NCBI GenBank assembly: GCA_003260075.1
Contig: QLIY01000036.1
Coordinates: 143,997-207,996, forward strand
DNA length: 64,000 nucleotides
Source: Phallusia mammillata
Lineage: Eukaryota; Chordata; Ascidiacea; Phlebobranchia; Ascidiidae
Reading direction: 5' to 3'
Shown: piece after piece, positions 1-11,685 of the stretch
How positions within the stretch are numbered: the first letter of the stretch is position 1
Layout of the letters: every line of letters begins with the position of its first letter
Program-made: the position numbers and the translations under genes
Notes under the pieces: generated by a model
Databases searched by the model: none
The model's input: the letters and a program-made list of their open reading frames with translations, nothing else
What the model was told of the DNA's origin: nothing

Positions 1-432
1 AAACATTTTTAAACATTTGTTTTACATTTAACATTGTTTAAATTTCAATACAGTTTAACACTTCGAATTTGATGCAGTTCGCACTTAGTAAGAAATTACA
101 ATCAGCGTCTTTGCCGGAACACCAGTTTCGTAATTTTGACGCGTTGAACTCTTCATTTAAATTTTAAACGCCTGTTATATCACTATTGGCGATTAGATAA
201 GCCAATAAAAAAAGGATCAATGTGCACGGCTTTGAGATAACGACTCCTTGTTATCGCACAGCGGTATCGAGACGTGTCATTTTCAACGTTGAAATTAGAT
301 GCGTTATTTGGTGTAGAATGCAACCATGCATCCACGTCTTTTCGTGTACATTACCTCCGGAGGATTTTACTATCATGTCGTCGTTTTTTATTCGAAAAAC
401 TCGGTCTGTTCGACTTTCACATAGAGATCATC

Positions 433-609
433 AATCCGGTTAATCGCATATTTCGTTGAAAATCGATGCGAATATCCGGTTTATGCGATAAACCGGTATG
501 CGATTATCCGGACGATTTTCTTAACAAACGATGGGCGACGGTTTGGGATTTTTAATTGTGATGCAATTAAACGGATTATGCGATTAACCGGTATGCGATT
601 AACCGGATT
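433..609. repeat. 177-bp element with 18-bp perfect terminal inverted repeats
   Basis: The left end at 433-450 reads AATCCGGTTAATCGCATA and the right end at 592-609 is its exact reverse complement. The interior holds more partial copies of the same motif (ATGCGATTAACCGG and variants near 486-505 and 571-590), so the unit looks like nested short palindromes. No target-site duplication is obvious. It is most likely a non-autonomous MITE, or a short palindromic satellite unit. Confidence 0.6.
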
Positions 610-1440
610 CGTCTGTATTAGTTACAGTTACACGTGGTTACCCAAAGGCTGGACCGAATAAGTCAAATTGAATAACAGCGTATTTGCAAATTTCAGGTAA
701 CCTAAGCCTACCGGTGATTTCTTGGCTGAAATATTCACCACCTCAGTTTGTTTATTGTATGGCAAAATCGTAACAACACAAAAGGTACCGAAACGCTCTT
801 AGTTCTATAAACTAGGAGACTAATACCTACTGCAATTGCAGGAATTAAAACAGTAGAAATGCAATACACATACTTGGGTACCTAAATCACAGCGTAAAAT
901 AAAAGATGAATTTTCAATAACGTAAATCTCAAGAACTTGCAATAAAATACAAACTACTTAACCAATTGACTTATTGCACATAGTCGTTAAATGTATCCAA
1001 GAAAATTGCTTCGTCGCAAATAATTACAAATACAAGCTGGTGGGCAGAAAACTGGACGTTTAGGCCTCAGGGCTGTACATCACCTTCTGATCAGCAACAG
1101 AAACAGTGGAAGGTGTGCATTCGGACGGTTTTTCACCCTGGGTAAAATATAGGGGTTCTGTAAGGTGTGTACACAGTTTTGTTTAAGTCGATCACAGTTT
1201 TAGGAAGTCCGGTGCAAAATGGGATCAAATCTTGTCTGCAGAAAAATCTGCTTCGTTGTTAGTTATAATCTTTTCATGTTTCTTCACTTGCCAAGTTCGT
1301 ATCCTTATCCTCTTTGTTCAATCTTGCTCATTTGCATTTTCCCTACTCAAAATCTTGCTCCCTTGCAATTTTCTCTTTAAAATCTTGCTCCCATTTCTCA
1401 CTACTCTTTGTAAAGCCAAAAGCCATTTTTTACCCTAACC

Positions 1441-1656
1441 CAGTGGCTCTCAAAACTTTTTTTGTTGCGACGCCTCTGGAAAAGTTTTCTGGACTCGCGA
1501 CGCACCATCACATAAAAGTTAATGAGGAAACTTATTATTAAAGTTGTGTTTATTGATACAACAACAAAAAGCCACGAAACGGAAATATTCTGCGACGCCC
1601 TTGGTAAATTGAAACGACGCACCAGGGCGTCGCGACGCACAGTTTGAGAACTACTG
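1441..1656. mobile_element. hAT-type MITE (216 bp) with 8-bp target duplication
   Basis: The element starts CAGTGGCTCTCAAAAC and ends GTTTGAGAACTACTG, imperfect inverted repeats of the CAGTGGTTCTCAA type found in hAT elements. It is flanked by the perfect 8-bp direct repeat CCCTAACC at 1433-1440 and 1657-1664, the duplication length expected of hAT transposases. It has no coding capacity and must have been moved in trans. Subterminal GCGACGC motifs recur at both ends. Confidence 0.85.
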
Positions 1657-1920
1657 CCCTAACCCAACTGCACCCTTTTCACAGGACATGCAGATTCAAT
1701 CTTCCTCGAAACTGATCTTTCCATTTGCGTGCCAAACAACCAATTTACACTTTTTACGACAATTTTGTGCTTTTATGTATCTTAAGCGCTAAATTACCTC
1801 ACGATAAAACGTCATCGCGGGTAGATGTGAGAAGATGCATGACAAACTCCCACAGCGTATGGCGTAACTATAATAAGCAGATAACAGAATTGAATTGCAG
1901 TCAAAAATACCCGGATCATT

Positions 1921-4900
1921 TCAGTCAGATATTATACAACGGATACCCTTCTTGGTGCTTTGAGCAAACTGTTTAAGCTGCTTCTCTTGATGCTTGTGCA
2001 CTGGTTGCTGCTTTGGTATTCTGATCACTGCAACCTGACTTAGATTGTGCATTTACCCAACGAGTCTCTGCCGGGGCGTGTTACTGTTTGCTAGCTCCCG
2101 AGGATCTGTTTTGAAATTATGTAGTCTACCTTGCCTTCTTCAAATTCTGATGTTTTGTAATTTCTGCACTTGGTATTCGAAAACTTTTGCGCTGCTTTCA
2201 GCTACGAACAGTATGCCTTTTATTTTAACGCAACGGCGCCTTTCCGTGTAAATCAGACAACAAATTCGCTTATTTTTCTGCAAAATACTACACTCTTATC
2301 TACCCAAAAAATGGTCTGAGCAAAAACTATGAAAATATTTAACCTGTGTTATGAAAAGTATAGGTTTCAATTTTGTCACGTTAAGAACGGTACACAAAAA
2401 GTCAAATCTCTTATGTCAAAACGTACCTGGTAAGTTTCACAGATCAAACTCAAGAGGTCATTAGTTGCCGCCGATTGAATTTCATCACTGTGAACCTAAG
2501 TCAAAAGAATAAGCCATTTAAGAAATGATGAAGGCTGTCCTGCTTAAAGACACTGTTGCGCAGGATTAAGAGGCTCTCTTTGAAAGCGAAGAGTATTAAA
2601 GCTCTGAGGTGCCAGTGGCGCTCGATAAATACACTCCATTCTACCACTATGTTCGGACAGCTTGATATATTGCGTAAAATGTGTAATTTTAATCGTTCAG
2701 AAGCGTTTAAAATGCGTGTATGTTCGTTTTATCATGATCCTCGGTTGGTGGGCAGCATTTGAACGCATTATGCTCACTAATATGTTTAGTTTTTAACGGA
2801 GTTGCTGCAGCCCATAATCATCTGTCCATCAATTTTAAATTTTATTTGGCAATAACGCCTAAAAGTTGCGCAGACGTATAAAGTATAGTTGACTTCTTTT
2901 AGTTCACAACTTATCGAATTCCATTCAGGATGGAGAAAAGGTTGTTTAAGTTCCTTACTCAAGGAGATACAAGTGATAAATACAACCTACAACCTTGTGA
3001 TTAAAAGGCGGTTGTGTGAACCATTCGGCGAAATATTTTTTATTTTTAATAATGTATATGGACTTACTACTTACCAGGCATAGCCATGTCTAAAGATACA
3101 TATTGGTTCAATATTACCTACCCCATTTATTACAATCCATGGTACCCAGTTAAGCTTGGGTTCGAGTGCTTTGGTTTCCACGCCTGCTGTGTGAAGGAGA
3201 TCATTTCCTTCAGGTCCCAATGCACAAGTGTTGATTGTATCCCAACTGTATCCACCGTCAGTTATGCACTAATAAAGGAGTTTTTCATGTGCCTTTATAT
3301 TGTATAGTTATAGCATAGCATACATTGAAGATGGGAAGAAAAGTTTTACACTCTTAATTACACCAACTTGGCGTAAAAGAAAGACAATACACAATAACTT
3401 GAGTCATTATAAGGATTATTTAACAATCCCTGAATCTTCACTGGATTTAACTAGACATACTTTATGTAACTTAATTCTTACTTTGTTTGCTGCAGCTACT
3501 GGATCACTTGCAGATTCCATACATTGAACAATTGGCAAATAGGAATGGGGATTATTGTCGCTGTATTTAATCAGACAATTCTGTGAAGCAATTTTCAATC
3601 ATTATAATTTGTTTGGGTGTACTTCAATACAGAAAACCCTTTACTTAAGGGACCTGAACTTAGTTAATCAGACTAAGTCCTGTATTAATTGCATCAATCA
3701 CCTACAAATAGCTAGAACATGTTTTACAGGAAATTGCAACATTATGATGGACTTTGGCACCATGTGATCAACAGCAAACATTCTTATCTTGGACATATTG
3801 CCAGAAGACGAAAGGCAAATATTTCGTACTGCATTAAGTCAACTATGAAGTGTTTTCAGTAAACACAAGCCTTAACAGTATGACAAATGGTCAACCATAC
3901 CTTCTGTTAGTAATACATTTTGAGTAGTTTACACTAAACCATGACTGCCAGAGAGTTTGTGTTTAAGTTAGTGCAGAAGTTGTCATTATCAGGGCAACTT
4001 TCTGGCAGTTATATTTTGATTAAAGGATCAAATGTACAAAATGCAATCCAAAACACTGAATACCTCAATAGAATTTCCATAGCATTCTTTTTTGCCATGT
4101 TGGCATGAAAACTTGTATGAGCCATCATCTTGTTTTACGTACTACACACAAAAAAGTGATTAACAGACAGGTGCTACTGCCGGAAAGTGGTACAACACAA
4201 GGAAATGTATCCATACATCAATAGTACTAAATTTAAGGAAGTTGTGGTTTGTCACAGGACTAGCATATGTCCAACTGGCCGATATTGTGCCAACAAGTGC
4301 TGGACTTTTTAATAGTTTTGTCACTTTCGACTAGTTATCATATTGAAGTGGGTGACAAAGATTTGTTTTTCCCTGCAATGTTTAATTGCTCCGTACTGAT
4401 GTGTGTACAAATGTTAAAAATTTACTGTTTTTATCACAAGACCACAGGAACCGCTGCAAACTATTGATGCATCCCACAACATTGACTTGGAAAATCAAAC
4501 ACTAAAGATGTAATTTTTAAATATTAGATCTAGTTTATAGAAAATGCAAAAAATATTTAGATCTACACACACAAATTTGCATTTGGAGAAGTTTATCAGA
4601 CAAAAATGTGAATTCAAGCAACTTACGAAAGCTTTCCCAAAGGGTACAATCTTAACATTCATAATGCCAGTGCTTTCCAACTTTTCCCATGTTGGATAAA
4701 GCATTGTGGTAATAAAACGAATTGAATCTGGGCAAAGGGATTCAAAGTAAACATCAACTTGAACTGGAGCATCACTGGCCATAGGGAAAAGTCTATTGGC
4801 ACATGCACTAAGAACCTGTAAAATATTTAAAATGCTTCAGCATTTGTCATCATAGAATGTATTTTCATAGCTTAAAGTCAGATGCTGGCTTGTTGCAGTC

Positions 4901-5202
4901 TAGAGGTTAAGATACAATAACTGTGGTTAACTTTTATTCTCTGTAAGTCTAGATACCTTATTACTTTAAAATAGTAAGATTAAATTGGTTAACATTTGCA
5001 CACAAAAATCTATTAAATTTTGGTTTACATTTGGTTTTTGGCAGCGAAGTACAGGTAAAGATGCTAAAATTTAACAGATACTTACTCCACATTTTTTTGC
5101 CATTGAAAAGCTGTCACACCAAAATCTGGGAGCAACTTTGCACTCACTAGCAAAGGCACATGTAGCCACAGCACTCAACAGGATAATGAATTTCAAGGAC
5201 AT
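1921..5202 (-). CDS. GILT-family lysosomal thiol reductase (IFI30-like)
   Basis: Predicted soluble endolysosomal thiol reductase that reduces disulfides of internalised proteins. Seven minus-strand exons keep phase: 5086-5202, 4627-4815, 4064-4141, 3482-3580, 3122-3268, 2427-2495 and 1921-2034, giving 270 residues. Residues 1 to about 18 form a signal peptide. Next comes a saposin-like start with CKVAP and FWCDS. The active-site region is VYFESLCPDS, so the CXXC of vertebrate GILT is CXXS here. Exons 3 and 4 join to give the GILT signature CQHG-X2-EC-X2-N-X4-C, with the final Cys across the splice. Exon 5 carries CALGPEGNDLL and WVPWIVING, also typical. The last exon (basic tail IPKQQPVHK to IISD) is less certain. 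The start is the first Met before the signal peptide. Confidence 0.9.
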
Positions 5203-5886
5203 CTTGTTTTAATGATATTTCTTTCAATCACAACAGTTAAGTAATAATCAACATAAAAAGTCTACAATGGTAAACAATACAAAAAATAATAGAAGACTTG
5301 ATATTGTACATTAGCAAAACAAATAATCACTGGTGTCTTGGACATTTTAACTTTTATTACCAAACGTCGTAACAACGCAATACATGCACATTGTACATAT
5401 GCCAGACCAGTCAGTTCAAGTATGACATCGTTCGTCGTACCCGGAAACACGTTTACAAAGTTGAAATTGAAATGCAGACATTGATATTATTTTTAATGCG
5501 TTACGTCGCAAGCTGGCTTCTCCAGTCTTCACAGCTTTGCAATAAGGGCAATGCTGCACCTCTTGCTACCGTGTTGACTTGTTAAACACTGCCCCTTTAA
5601 ACCATTTTTTCCGTGCACAACTGTAATCACTTCAGCTCGTGATCTCGGAAATCTCGTGTTGTTGACAATGACAAATTAGAATGATGCGGCAAAATTAAAG
5701 TTTAGCTGCGTCATTCATAGAGGTCAAAGTTTAATGGTGAAGCATATTATCCCTGGGCAACATTTTAAATAAATTAAAACAAAAGCTTTTGTAATAAAAT
5801 TTATTTACAGTAACGCATACGACAACAGTCCAATAAACAAAAAATAAATGACTCCATCTTCCGTGCAAGTGAACTTCCTTCACCTT
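5203..5886. other. Spacer between GILT and LRR genes
   Basis: About 680 bases with no exon I can support. It should contain the GILT promoter and 5' UTR at its left end and the 3' UTR of the LRR gene at its right end. The two genes are on the same strand, but the gap is too long to suggest a tight tunicate operon. Short overlapping ORFs on both strands near 5262-5585 have no recognisable motif. Confidence 0.5.
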
Positions 5887-7700
5887 TCAGTAAAAGAGCA
5901 CTGCAAAGGAAATCAATTTTTTTGTTACTTTGATTAGCCTACATGATAGCCAAAAGTTAACAGTTTGTTCCGAGGGCCATGATGCTGTCTGATTGAAATT
6001 AAATGATAGAAATGGCATCCTAAAGTAAAATTGCAAAATATCCGCTACGCCGCATCAGACGCGAGTGAAAGAAAGAAGGCAATACATCTGTTCGGTATAG
6101 GCATGCAAGGAAACGTTAAACATAATGAAATCGCTACACGATCCTACACTTACCTTCTATCACTTTATTTTCTGTTTGGAGTTTAAACTGGTCCACATCA
6201 GTTCGTGAAATAAGGTTACCACGGAGACTAATAACATCCTGCCACATAAAAACACCAGTCATTAACTCAGTATTGCATGTAGTCATGTTAAATTAAATTG
6301 CTGTACCATTGTACCGGTCATGTTGCTAACTCCTTCTATAATGCACTCTAAGTGGGATGTAGAAAGAAAGCAATGTCCCAAGTCCATTTTCTTTACTTGT
6401 TTTTCGAGAAGCAGACGCTTTAACAAAATCGCACCATCCTGGCCAATATTTGTGCCTCGCAGGTTTAGTTCTTCAATCTGCACCAATTAAAGCAATATGA
6501 GAAAGTGGTGCAAAGCAAACAGTGCACACTGTTTCCACCCATAAGGTCTTTATTAGTGCAGTTGGTGACAAGGTATAGGCCGTGTTGGCTAGTGTAGTCA
6601 TCTATGTCTTGTAACCAGCTGCACATTTACAGAATGTTATTTAAGTAAAAACGGTTTCTTTTGTTTTACATAACTTGCCCCAATTCGTCAGATCTATTTT
6701 ACCGTACCCGTAGTCTGTAGTCTGTCGCTGTATAGTACCAAGGAGGGCAACAACGATAGACGGATTATTTACAAACTTACCACAGTGCCTGTCATCTTTA
6801 TCAAACTATCCACAATCATTGTTAGCTGCGTCAAAGTAAAACCGCAATCCCAGATTGTTAAACTGTCAACTTGTTTCCGCCGCAAAAGAGCTTTGATCAA
6901 AGCACAACCTTCTATTCCGATGTTTAAACTGTTCCGAAAAACAATGGTAGTGGTCTGCAAACAAAAGTATGCATCATGTTCGGGTCAGTCCCAAAATTTC
7001 TTCAAGTAGAACAGAAGCCATTAGTGGATTATTTAGGTACAGTTTCTCGTGCAAGTTGTTACAGACGCCTGATTATAATCAGATAATTATCAGCCAACCC
7101 TAATCCACATTCAGAATAGAAGTAAAATACCGAAAGCAACTGCGCTTTTAAACGCTTCGTTTGTACAGAAGTGTGGAAGGCAAATTGATTTTCCTAACAT
7201 AAGCTAACTGGACGTACCAAAGCATCATGTTTGGCGAAGAACCAATAGGAAAACACAAACAAGACGTTAGTGACAACAATAAATGTAACCTTGGTTATGT
7301 GTAACATTTCACTGTTGAACCACTGGTATAAAAAAGATAAAAATAATACTTAAGCAGTGTCTCTGTTTTGGTACCTCATCGGTTAAGACTTGTTTTATCT
7401 GAAACAATTCTTCATGACGTAACTTGCAGTCTGCGAAATTGACTTCTTTCAAATCTTTGCTCTTGATTAAGTCGAGCAGTATGTTGTTGCCTCGGTCGCC
7501 CAGCTTAAGTCTTGGGCCCAGATCTAAGCGGTCAACCTTTTGAAAGTATACCACAACATTTGAGCAAATCTCCTAACTCTCAAAGACAAGCAGCAGTGTA
7601 TAATACTTACGTCTTGTGAATAGGCCTTGAGCATGCACTGTATAGCATACTGCTGCATGGTGCATTTGAATAGCTCTCTCGTTTTGGCGCCTTTAATCAT
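5887..7700 (-). CDS. Leucine-rich-repeat protein, ribonuclease-inhibitor/NLR type
   Basis: Six minus-strand exons keep phase: 7611-7700, 7375-7536, 6781-6954, 6307-6477, 6154-6238 and 5887-5900 (231 residues). Three consecutive phase-0 exons of 162, 174 and 171 bases each encode two leucine-rich repeats of about 28 residues. Examples are VDRLDLGPRLKLGDRGNNIL, IEELNLRGTNIGQDGAILL and VKKMDLGHCFLSTSHLECI. One exon per ~57-residue repeat pair is the architecture of ribonuclease inhibitor and NLR-family LRRs. The short first exon (GAKTRELFKCTMQQYAIQCM) resembles the linker just before the LRRs of NLR proteins. An open frame continues upstream of the chosen Met toward an acceptor-like site, so more 5' exons are possible. 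I see no NACHT domain. The molecular partner is unknown. Confidence 0.7.
6534..6600. repeat. Dispersed repeat fragment
   Basis: This stretch in an intron of the LRR gene (AAGGTCTTTATTAGTGCAG, then a GGTGACAAG motif and GTGTTGGCTAGTGTAG) resembles 53808-53870 in a SEL1L intron. The latter has AAGGTCTCATCAGTGCAG and GGTGACAAG in the same order and spacing. It is probably an old non-autonomous transposon fragment of unknown class. Confidence 0.45.
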
Positions 7701-9048
7701 CTTGTCGATTTTTTTGCTTTTTAATGCATATAACCATAAACGCTACACTGTCAGGCAGTTGATACCTGTAGACTCTACCAGTACTCCAACACACATTAAG
7801 CTTCGATAGAAAACAACACAGCAGCAACGGAACCAGTTGTGATTCATTCTGTTTTCATTCATTCAATCGGTTTCATCTGTCGGGCTTGCTTTGCGAGGGC
7901 GGTGTACGTCAACAAAGTGACGTTGCATGCTCCTGTCACCCAAGACAATACTCATTTCAAGACAGGCCAAGTCTGTAAATTTCGTAAGGTTATTTTTTGG
8001 AATATGAACTAAGTTATTTGGAGTTTTTTTAAATGAACTTTACTATTACCCCGAATGAGACGCCGAAACGTCGGGCGAGCTGTTTATAAATGCCGGTTAA
8101 GGAAGATAAAATGTTTATGAAATAGGCCTGGCAACAACACTATATTCATTAAACTTTACATATTTCCACCTTTCCGGGTCAGACGCGTGGGCCGAGAATG
8201 CGTTTCTTCATTAGTCAATCTATCAGTTTGCGTGTCGGAACTGTTAACTTATACGTAAGTTCACCATTTAATATATTATGTCTGCAGCAATGATCAAAAA
8301 AGTTTTTTGTAGGGGAATGTCTGTTTGTATAAAAAAAATTGATCTGCAGGCTAAAGTAAATATAAAATGCCAATGGTAAGCACCTCAGTAAATAGTTTTT
8401 TTTTTAAAAACAAAACTGCAGCGACCATCAAAATAGTCCACAGTAAACGTGTTCACTCATATGTATGTTTAGCATCTGGAAATTTTAAAGCAATTATAGC
8501 CTTCTATATAAAGTCTTGTCCGCAAGAATCGTGGTAATAAACTTCAAAATTAATCACCCTGATGGCTACAGACAATCAACAACAGATGATTACATTCGCA
8601 CGACGCTTGACATGTGCAATTACCCAGTCTAACAAAATAGACAGCAATTTAGATAGGAAGTTGTGTATGCTGGTCCAACTGCAAGTGAATGACCAGGTGT
8701 GCGCAGCGTCTGGTCAAATGTATTAAAGCGCGACTTTTTACGATGGACATTTAAAAACAAATTCGGGTAAATGACAGAGGCGATGTGGGAGACATCAGTT
8801 AAAACCTGAAAGTATCAGTTTGGACTATGCTGGCATTTTTTTATTACTTTTCAGATGGTGAAAAAAATCTTGAACCAGAACTTGAGTTGCGACGTAATAT
8901 TTGTAAAACCCGGTTTTGTGAAAGATAATGCATATCGGCGGTTGTTATTGTTCTCAAAGGACGATTTGGTGTTCATAAACAATTTGTTACGTTCAAATCC
9001 AGGATTAGGGGTTTCGTGTTTGTTGGACTAAAACGCGATAAACATACA
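7701..9048. other. Spacer with P450 upstream homology
   Basis: No exon is supported here apart from possible 5' extension of the LRR gene. From about 8510 to 8760 the sequence is a diverged copy of a block also found at roughly 11870-12130, 17140-17400 and 22700-22960 upstream of other P450 copies. Shared words include CAGACAATCAACAACA, CGCATTCGCACGA-like and GAAGTTATGTATG-like strings. It is therefore a duplicated 5' flank of the array and may hold the P450 promoter. Confidence 0.55.
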
Positions 9049-11305
9049 ATGCTGTCTGTGATAACCGATAACTTAGTAGCGTTTCTGTTAACATGGGTTG
9101 TTCTGACTTTGGTTTACAAATGGTGCAAAAAACCTCATCGTAATTTTTCGCCTGAGCCCATAGGAGTTCCCCTGCTGGGGGTTCTGCCTTATCTGGGAGA
9201 TAGGCCACAAGAAACTGTCAGGCAATGGACGAAACGGTACGGACCTGTTATGTCAATCAGAATGGGCTTGGAAGACGTCGTGGTACTTAATTCCTACGAG
9301 GCAATATACCAGGTATAGTTCAATAAGTTTTGGGGATATTGTTGTGCAAAGTAGTAAATTCATAGATGAAAACACCCTTGGGGAAAACAAAATCATTCAG
9401 TTTGAGTTTCAGGTGAAAGAATATATATTTTGCCTAAATGACATCATCAGTTGCCAAACATCCATTACAAAGATCAAACTGGCACGAACGTAATAAAAAA
9501 ATTCACTGGGGTAAAACGTTTTCATCTTGAATACTAAAGGAGCATGCAAGTAGCTTCTTCTTGTGTACCACAAGTCACAAGTTGGAGGACAGTAAAAACA
9601 CAAACACACATTATCTTGTCTGTGCAGGGATATGTAAAGTAAGCAAACAACTTTTCCGGAAGACCCTCGAATGGTATCTTGCAACTAGTTTTTCTCAACT
9701 CGGGGGTGTCGTTCAAACCGTACGACAGCGATTACAAATGCCAGAAGAAGTTCCTTTTGAAATCATTTAAAGAGTAAGCTATAGTTGAAATCTAAAATCA
9801 ACCTAGAAAATGTTGCTGTATTTCTACGTGGTAGTTACGGGGTCGGAAAACTGGCGGTGGATGAACTAATAAATGAGGAAGCAGATATCTTTAACGAGTA
9901 CCTGGAGGACAAGGAAGGCCAACTGATTAATTTTAAGGTGACTGTTTCTTTTGTAGCTTTATTATTTTAATTTCAATTCCACTCAATGTAACTTATGTGC
10001 TGTGTATATAGTTAATAAAAACAAATCAATGGCAAATTACAAAACCCTTAACGTTTGAATGCAAAACTGGGTTGGTGTTTAATGTTACCGGTTTATTACC
10101 TCCTTTGGGATCATTTCTTCGACTTAACCCTTGGGGAAAACAACGAGCATTTACGCCAACTGCCAAACTGTATACCCTGGTGTCTGCATCTCTACATATA
10201 TTACCCCGAGCACCAGGCGGCGTTGGAGGAAAGAAATTACTAACGTGTTTGGTATGTGGTGTTGATCATTTACGCCAACTGCCAAACTGTATACGATTTA
10301 CACAAGTTTATTCCCATTACACCTTCAGATTGATTAAAATTTAAACATTGCTCAGCAATAAGCATGATCTGAGTTTAAATCCTTACTGAAATTAGTGCCC
10401 CAAACTGAAAGCGCAAGACAGAACTTGAAGGAAATCCTGTTGATAGTTTATAAAATTACTCAAAACAATTAAAGAATAAATGATGCTGAGGTAAGCCCGT
10501 TTAATTTAACGTAAGCCCGAACCCGGCCCGAAAAGCTCGACCACAAATACAACTCTGAGCGAAATGCTCGTCTTTAGGTACAACATATGTGGTGATAAGG
10601 TATTCAGGATATTGTTATGTGTAGGCGCACGCGGCGCTGTGACGCAAGCACACAAACCGAAGACACCGTTCCTGAACGCCTTTATTCAAGAAGTCTTTCG
10701 GTTCACCACTGTTGCACCAATGTTGCTGAAACGAACTGCTGACCATTCAGGCAAACTCATGGGGTACGACATTCCAGCTGGTACTACGGCAAGTAAAAAA
10801 AATAATAAATAAAAGCCACGGTTTACGATTTTTGCATGGTGTACCTCGTTGAAATACAGTTGTTTCATGTAGACACATAAAAAGTATAGTTCAAAATAAC
10901 ATTCTTGAATAGTCGTGGGTTTGAATCCTTTTTTTGAATCCTTTATCCGTGGGTTTGAATCCGTGGGTTTGAATCCTTTAATTTTTTTTTCATTGATAGA
11001 TAATTCCTAACTTTCATGCTGTCCACATGGATCCTGCAATATGGCCACAACCTGATCAGTTCGATCCTTACCGGCATATCGACGAAGACGGAAAATTTGT
11101 GCATTCCCACAAAATTATACCATTCTCAATCGGACCAAGATCCTGTCCAGGAGAACAACTAGCGCGAGTTGAAGTTTATATTTACTTTGCAAAGCTCCTT
11201 CAGAAATACAAGATCCTTCCAGGAGACCAGCCTCCGCATATAGATGGGATCACTTCGGTGGTTCATTTTCCTAAACCCTATAACTTTAGAATCGAACAAC
11301 GTTGA
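9049..11305 (+). pseudogene. CYP2-clan cytochrome P450 copy A (broken)
   Basis: First P450 of the array, about 9 kb from the left edge. Exon 1 (9049-9312) encodes the membrane anchor and the hinge, but the usual PPGP is SPEP here. Exon 2 (9628-9773) has an in-frame TAA where the sister genes have CAA (VK-stop-AN). Exon 3 is 9835-9937. Exon 4 is cut after about 30 bases and runs near 10150-10175 straight into exon 7 sequence, so the rest of exon 4, exons 5-6 and the start of exon 7 (I-helix) are missing. The remaining exon 7 part has one extra A (GAGGAAAG), a frameshift. Exon 8 (10627-10790) ends in a GC donor (ACG|GCAAGT). Exon 9 (11000-11305) is intact with haem motif FSIGPRSCPGE. From about 10180 to 10800 it is nearly identical, introns included, to copy C at 20790-21400. 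Confidence 0.85.
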
Positions 11306-11675
11306 CGTGGTATTATACGTGACCTGTATGTGTCCCAATATTTACAACTACTACTAAGATCACCCAACGTATGTACATGATTTGCAAACAACATGTTGCC
11401 AAGATACCCATTAACAATCTGCACTCATCTGTAGAGGATAAACGATGAGCAACGAGAAAACACTCTCCAATCATGAAAGTTTGTGGTGGATACCAAAACC
11501 TCTTCGGCTTTAACACTTCTATTGACTGAACTTCGCTGCATATAAATAAAGTGTCGTAAAGTATAAATTATCCCACCAAAGGCTCAATATATACTGCGGC
11601 ATCTGTATGTTTACTGGTGTTAACNCTCAAACGCGAAAACTACAATGCTGTCTATGATAACCGATAACTTGACAA

Positions 11676-11685
11676 GGGGGGGGGG
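11676..11685. other. G10 assembly junction
   Basis: Ten Gs separate a truncated P450 exon 1 start (ending GATAACTTGACAA) from unrelated spacer (CATTTGGATAAAACC). It resembles the homopolymer joins listed elsewhere and is probably a filler between contigs rather than genomic sequence. Confidence 0.75.

Larger units (their letters stand above)
1..1920. other. Gene-poor left flank
   Basis: I see no supported exon here; the ORFs in this stretch are short and have no family motif. It holds two small inverted-repeat elements, annotated separately (433-609 and 1441-1656). The minus-strand GILT gene ends at 1921, so its 3' UTR probably runs into this flank. Confidence 0.6.

Noticed and set aside
5262..5585. 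Two opposite ORFs of 62-64 residues between the GILT and LRR genes
   Set aside because: They overlap each other, have no motif and no splice context.
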